A stretch of 64,000 bases of DNA from Bacillus fonticola. GTDB taxonomy: Bacteria; Bacillota; Bacilli; Bacillales; JC228. The stretch is from NCBI RefSeq assembly GCF_012955605.1, contig NZ_CP052135.1, positions 424,001-488,000 of the forward strand, given 5' to 3'. The notes under the pieces were generated by a model. That model did not search any database. It was not told where the DNA came from and saw only the letters and a list, made by a program, of their open reading frames with translations. Of this stretch, positions 63,931-64,000 are shown piece by piece (positions within the stretch are counted from its first letter, which is position 1; each line of letters starts with the position of its first letter). The translations under genes were made by a program, and so were the position numbers.

Positions 63931-64000
63931 TGAATGAGTAGCGAATTTATTGCTGTATATATTTCCTTAGTTTCTATAAAAATTGCATCAAAATGGGGAG

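Overview
The window is a 64 kb piece of a low-GC Gram-positive, endospore-forming chromosome of the family Bacillaceae. The evidence is a tricistronic gerA-type germinant receptor operon, a hutPHUIG operon with a HutP anti-termination site, FloT/NfeD, an appDFABC operon in the Bacillus subtilis order, strong AGGAGG-type ribosome binding sites with frequent GTG/TTG starts, and Rho-independent terminators after most genes. The class IV PHA synthase (phaR-phaC) and the dispersed intergenic repeats would suit an alkaliphilic or environmental Bacillus relative, but the genus cannot be fixed from this sequence.

Layout. 1-7.4 kb: a cut-off D-threonine aldolase-like gene, an orphan siderophore-binding lipoprotein under a near-perfect Fur box, an orphan MurE-type ligase lacking the DNPR motif, a prolyl oligopeptidase, and phaRC. 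7.6-18.1 kb: threonine aldolase, DUF421 membrane protein, DUF1259 protein, a multicopper oxidase with no signal peptide, topoisomerase III, CvfB and two MFS transporters. 18.2-24.5 kb: the histidine utilisation operon. 24.5-34.5 kb: a transketolase remnant, a heptad-repeat coiled-coil protein, a YkpA-type ABC-F ATPase, the ger operon with a small fourth membrane gene, a ring-cleaving dioxygenase, a Gfo/Idh/MocA oxidoreductase and a 13-unit tandem array. 34.5-44.4 kb: YdjO-like and CspA cold-shock proteins, a DMT transporter, a zinc alcohol dehydrogenase, an overlapping gene pair with a nucleotidyltransferase fold, nfeD-floT behind a SigW-type promoter, a nitroreductase with a Fur-like box, an ArsR/DUF2087 regulator and a CNNM/CorC protein.

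44.4-46.2 kb looks like a degraded mobile insertion. It holds a fragment of a pUB110-type rolling-circle plasmid Rep, short membrane ORFs, and an unidentified secreted protein whose best start codon is ATC. 46.3-54.9 kb: amidase, several small secreted or membrane proteins, a PAS histidine kinase, a RelP/YwaC small alarmone synthetase and a PabB-PabC fusion. 55-57.4 kb: a broken liaF, then a c-di-AMP (ydaO/yuaA) riboswitch with terminator, a ktrA gene collapsed by internal deletion to a 33-codon minigene, and intact ktrB. A 119-bp MITE-like hairpin element separates this from appDFABC at 57.9-63.7 kb.

The most distinctive non-genic signal is a recurring class of short tandem arrays (20- or 21-bp period, unrelated unit sequences) in at least four gaps between genes. 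The most distinctive genic event is the riboswitch-controlled ktrA minigene. Long antisense frames over real genes were excluded.
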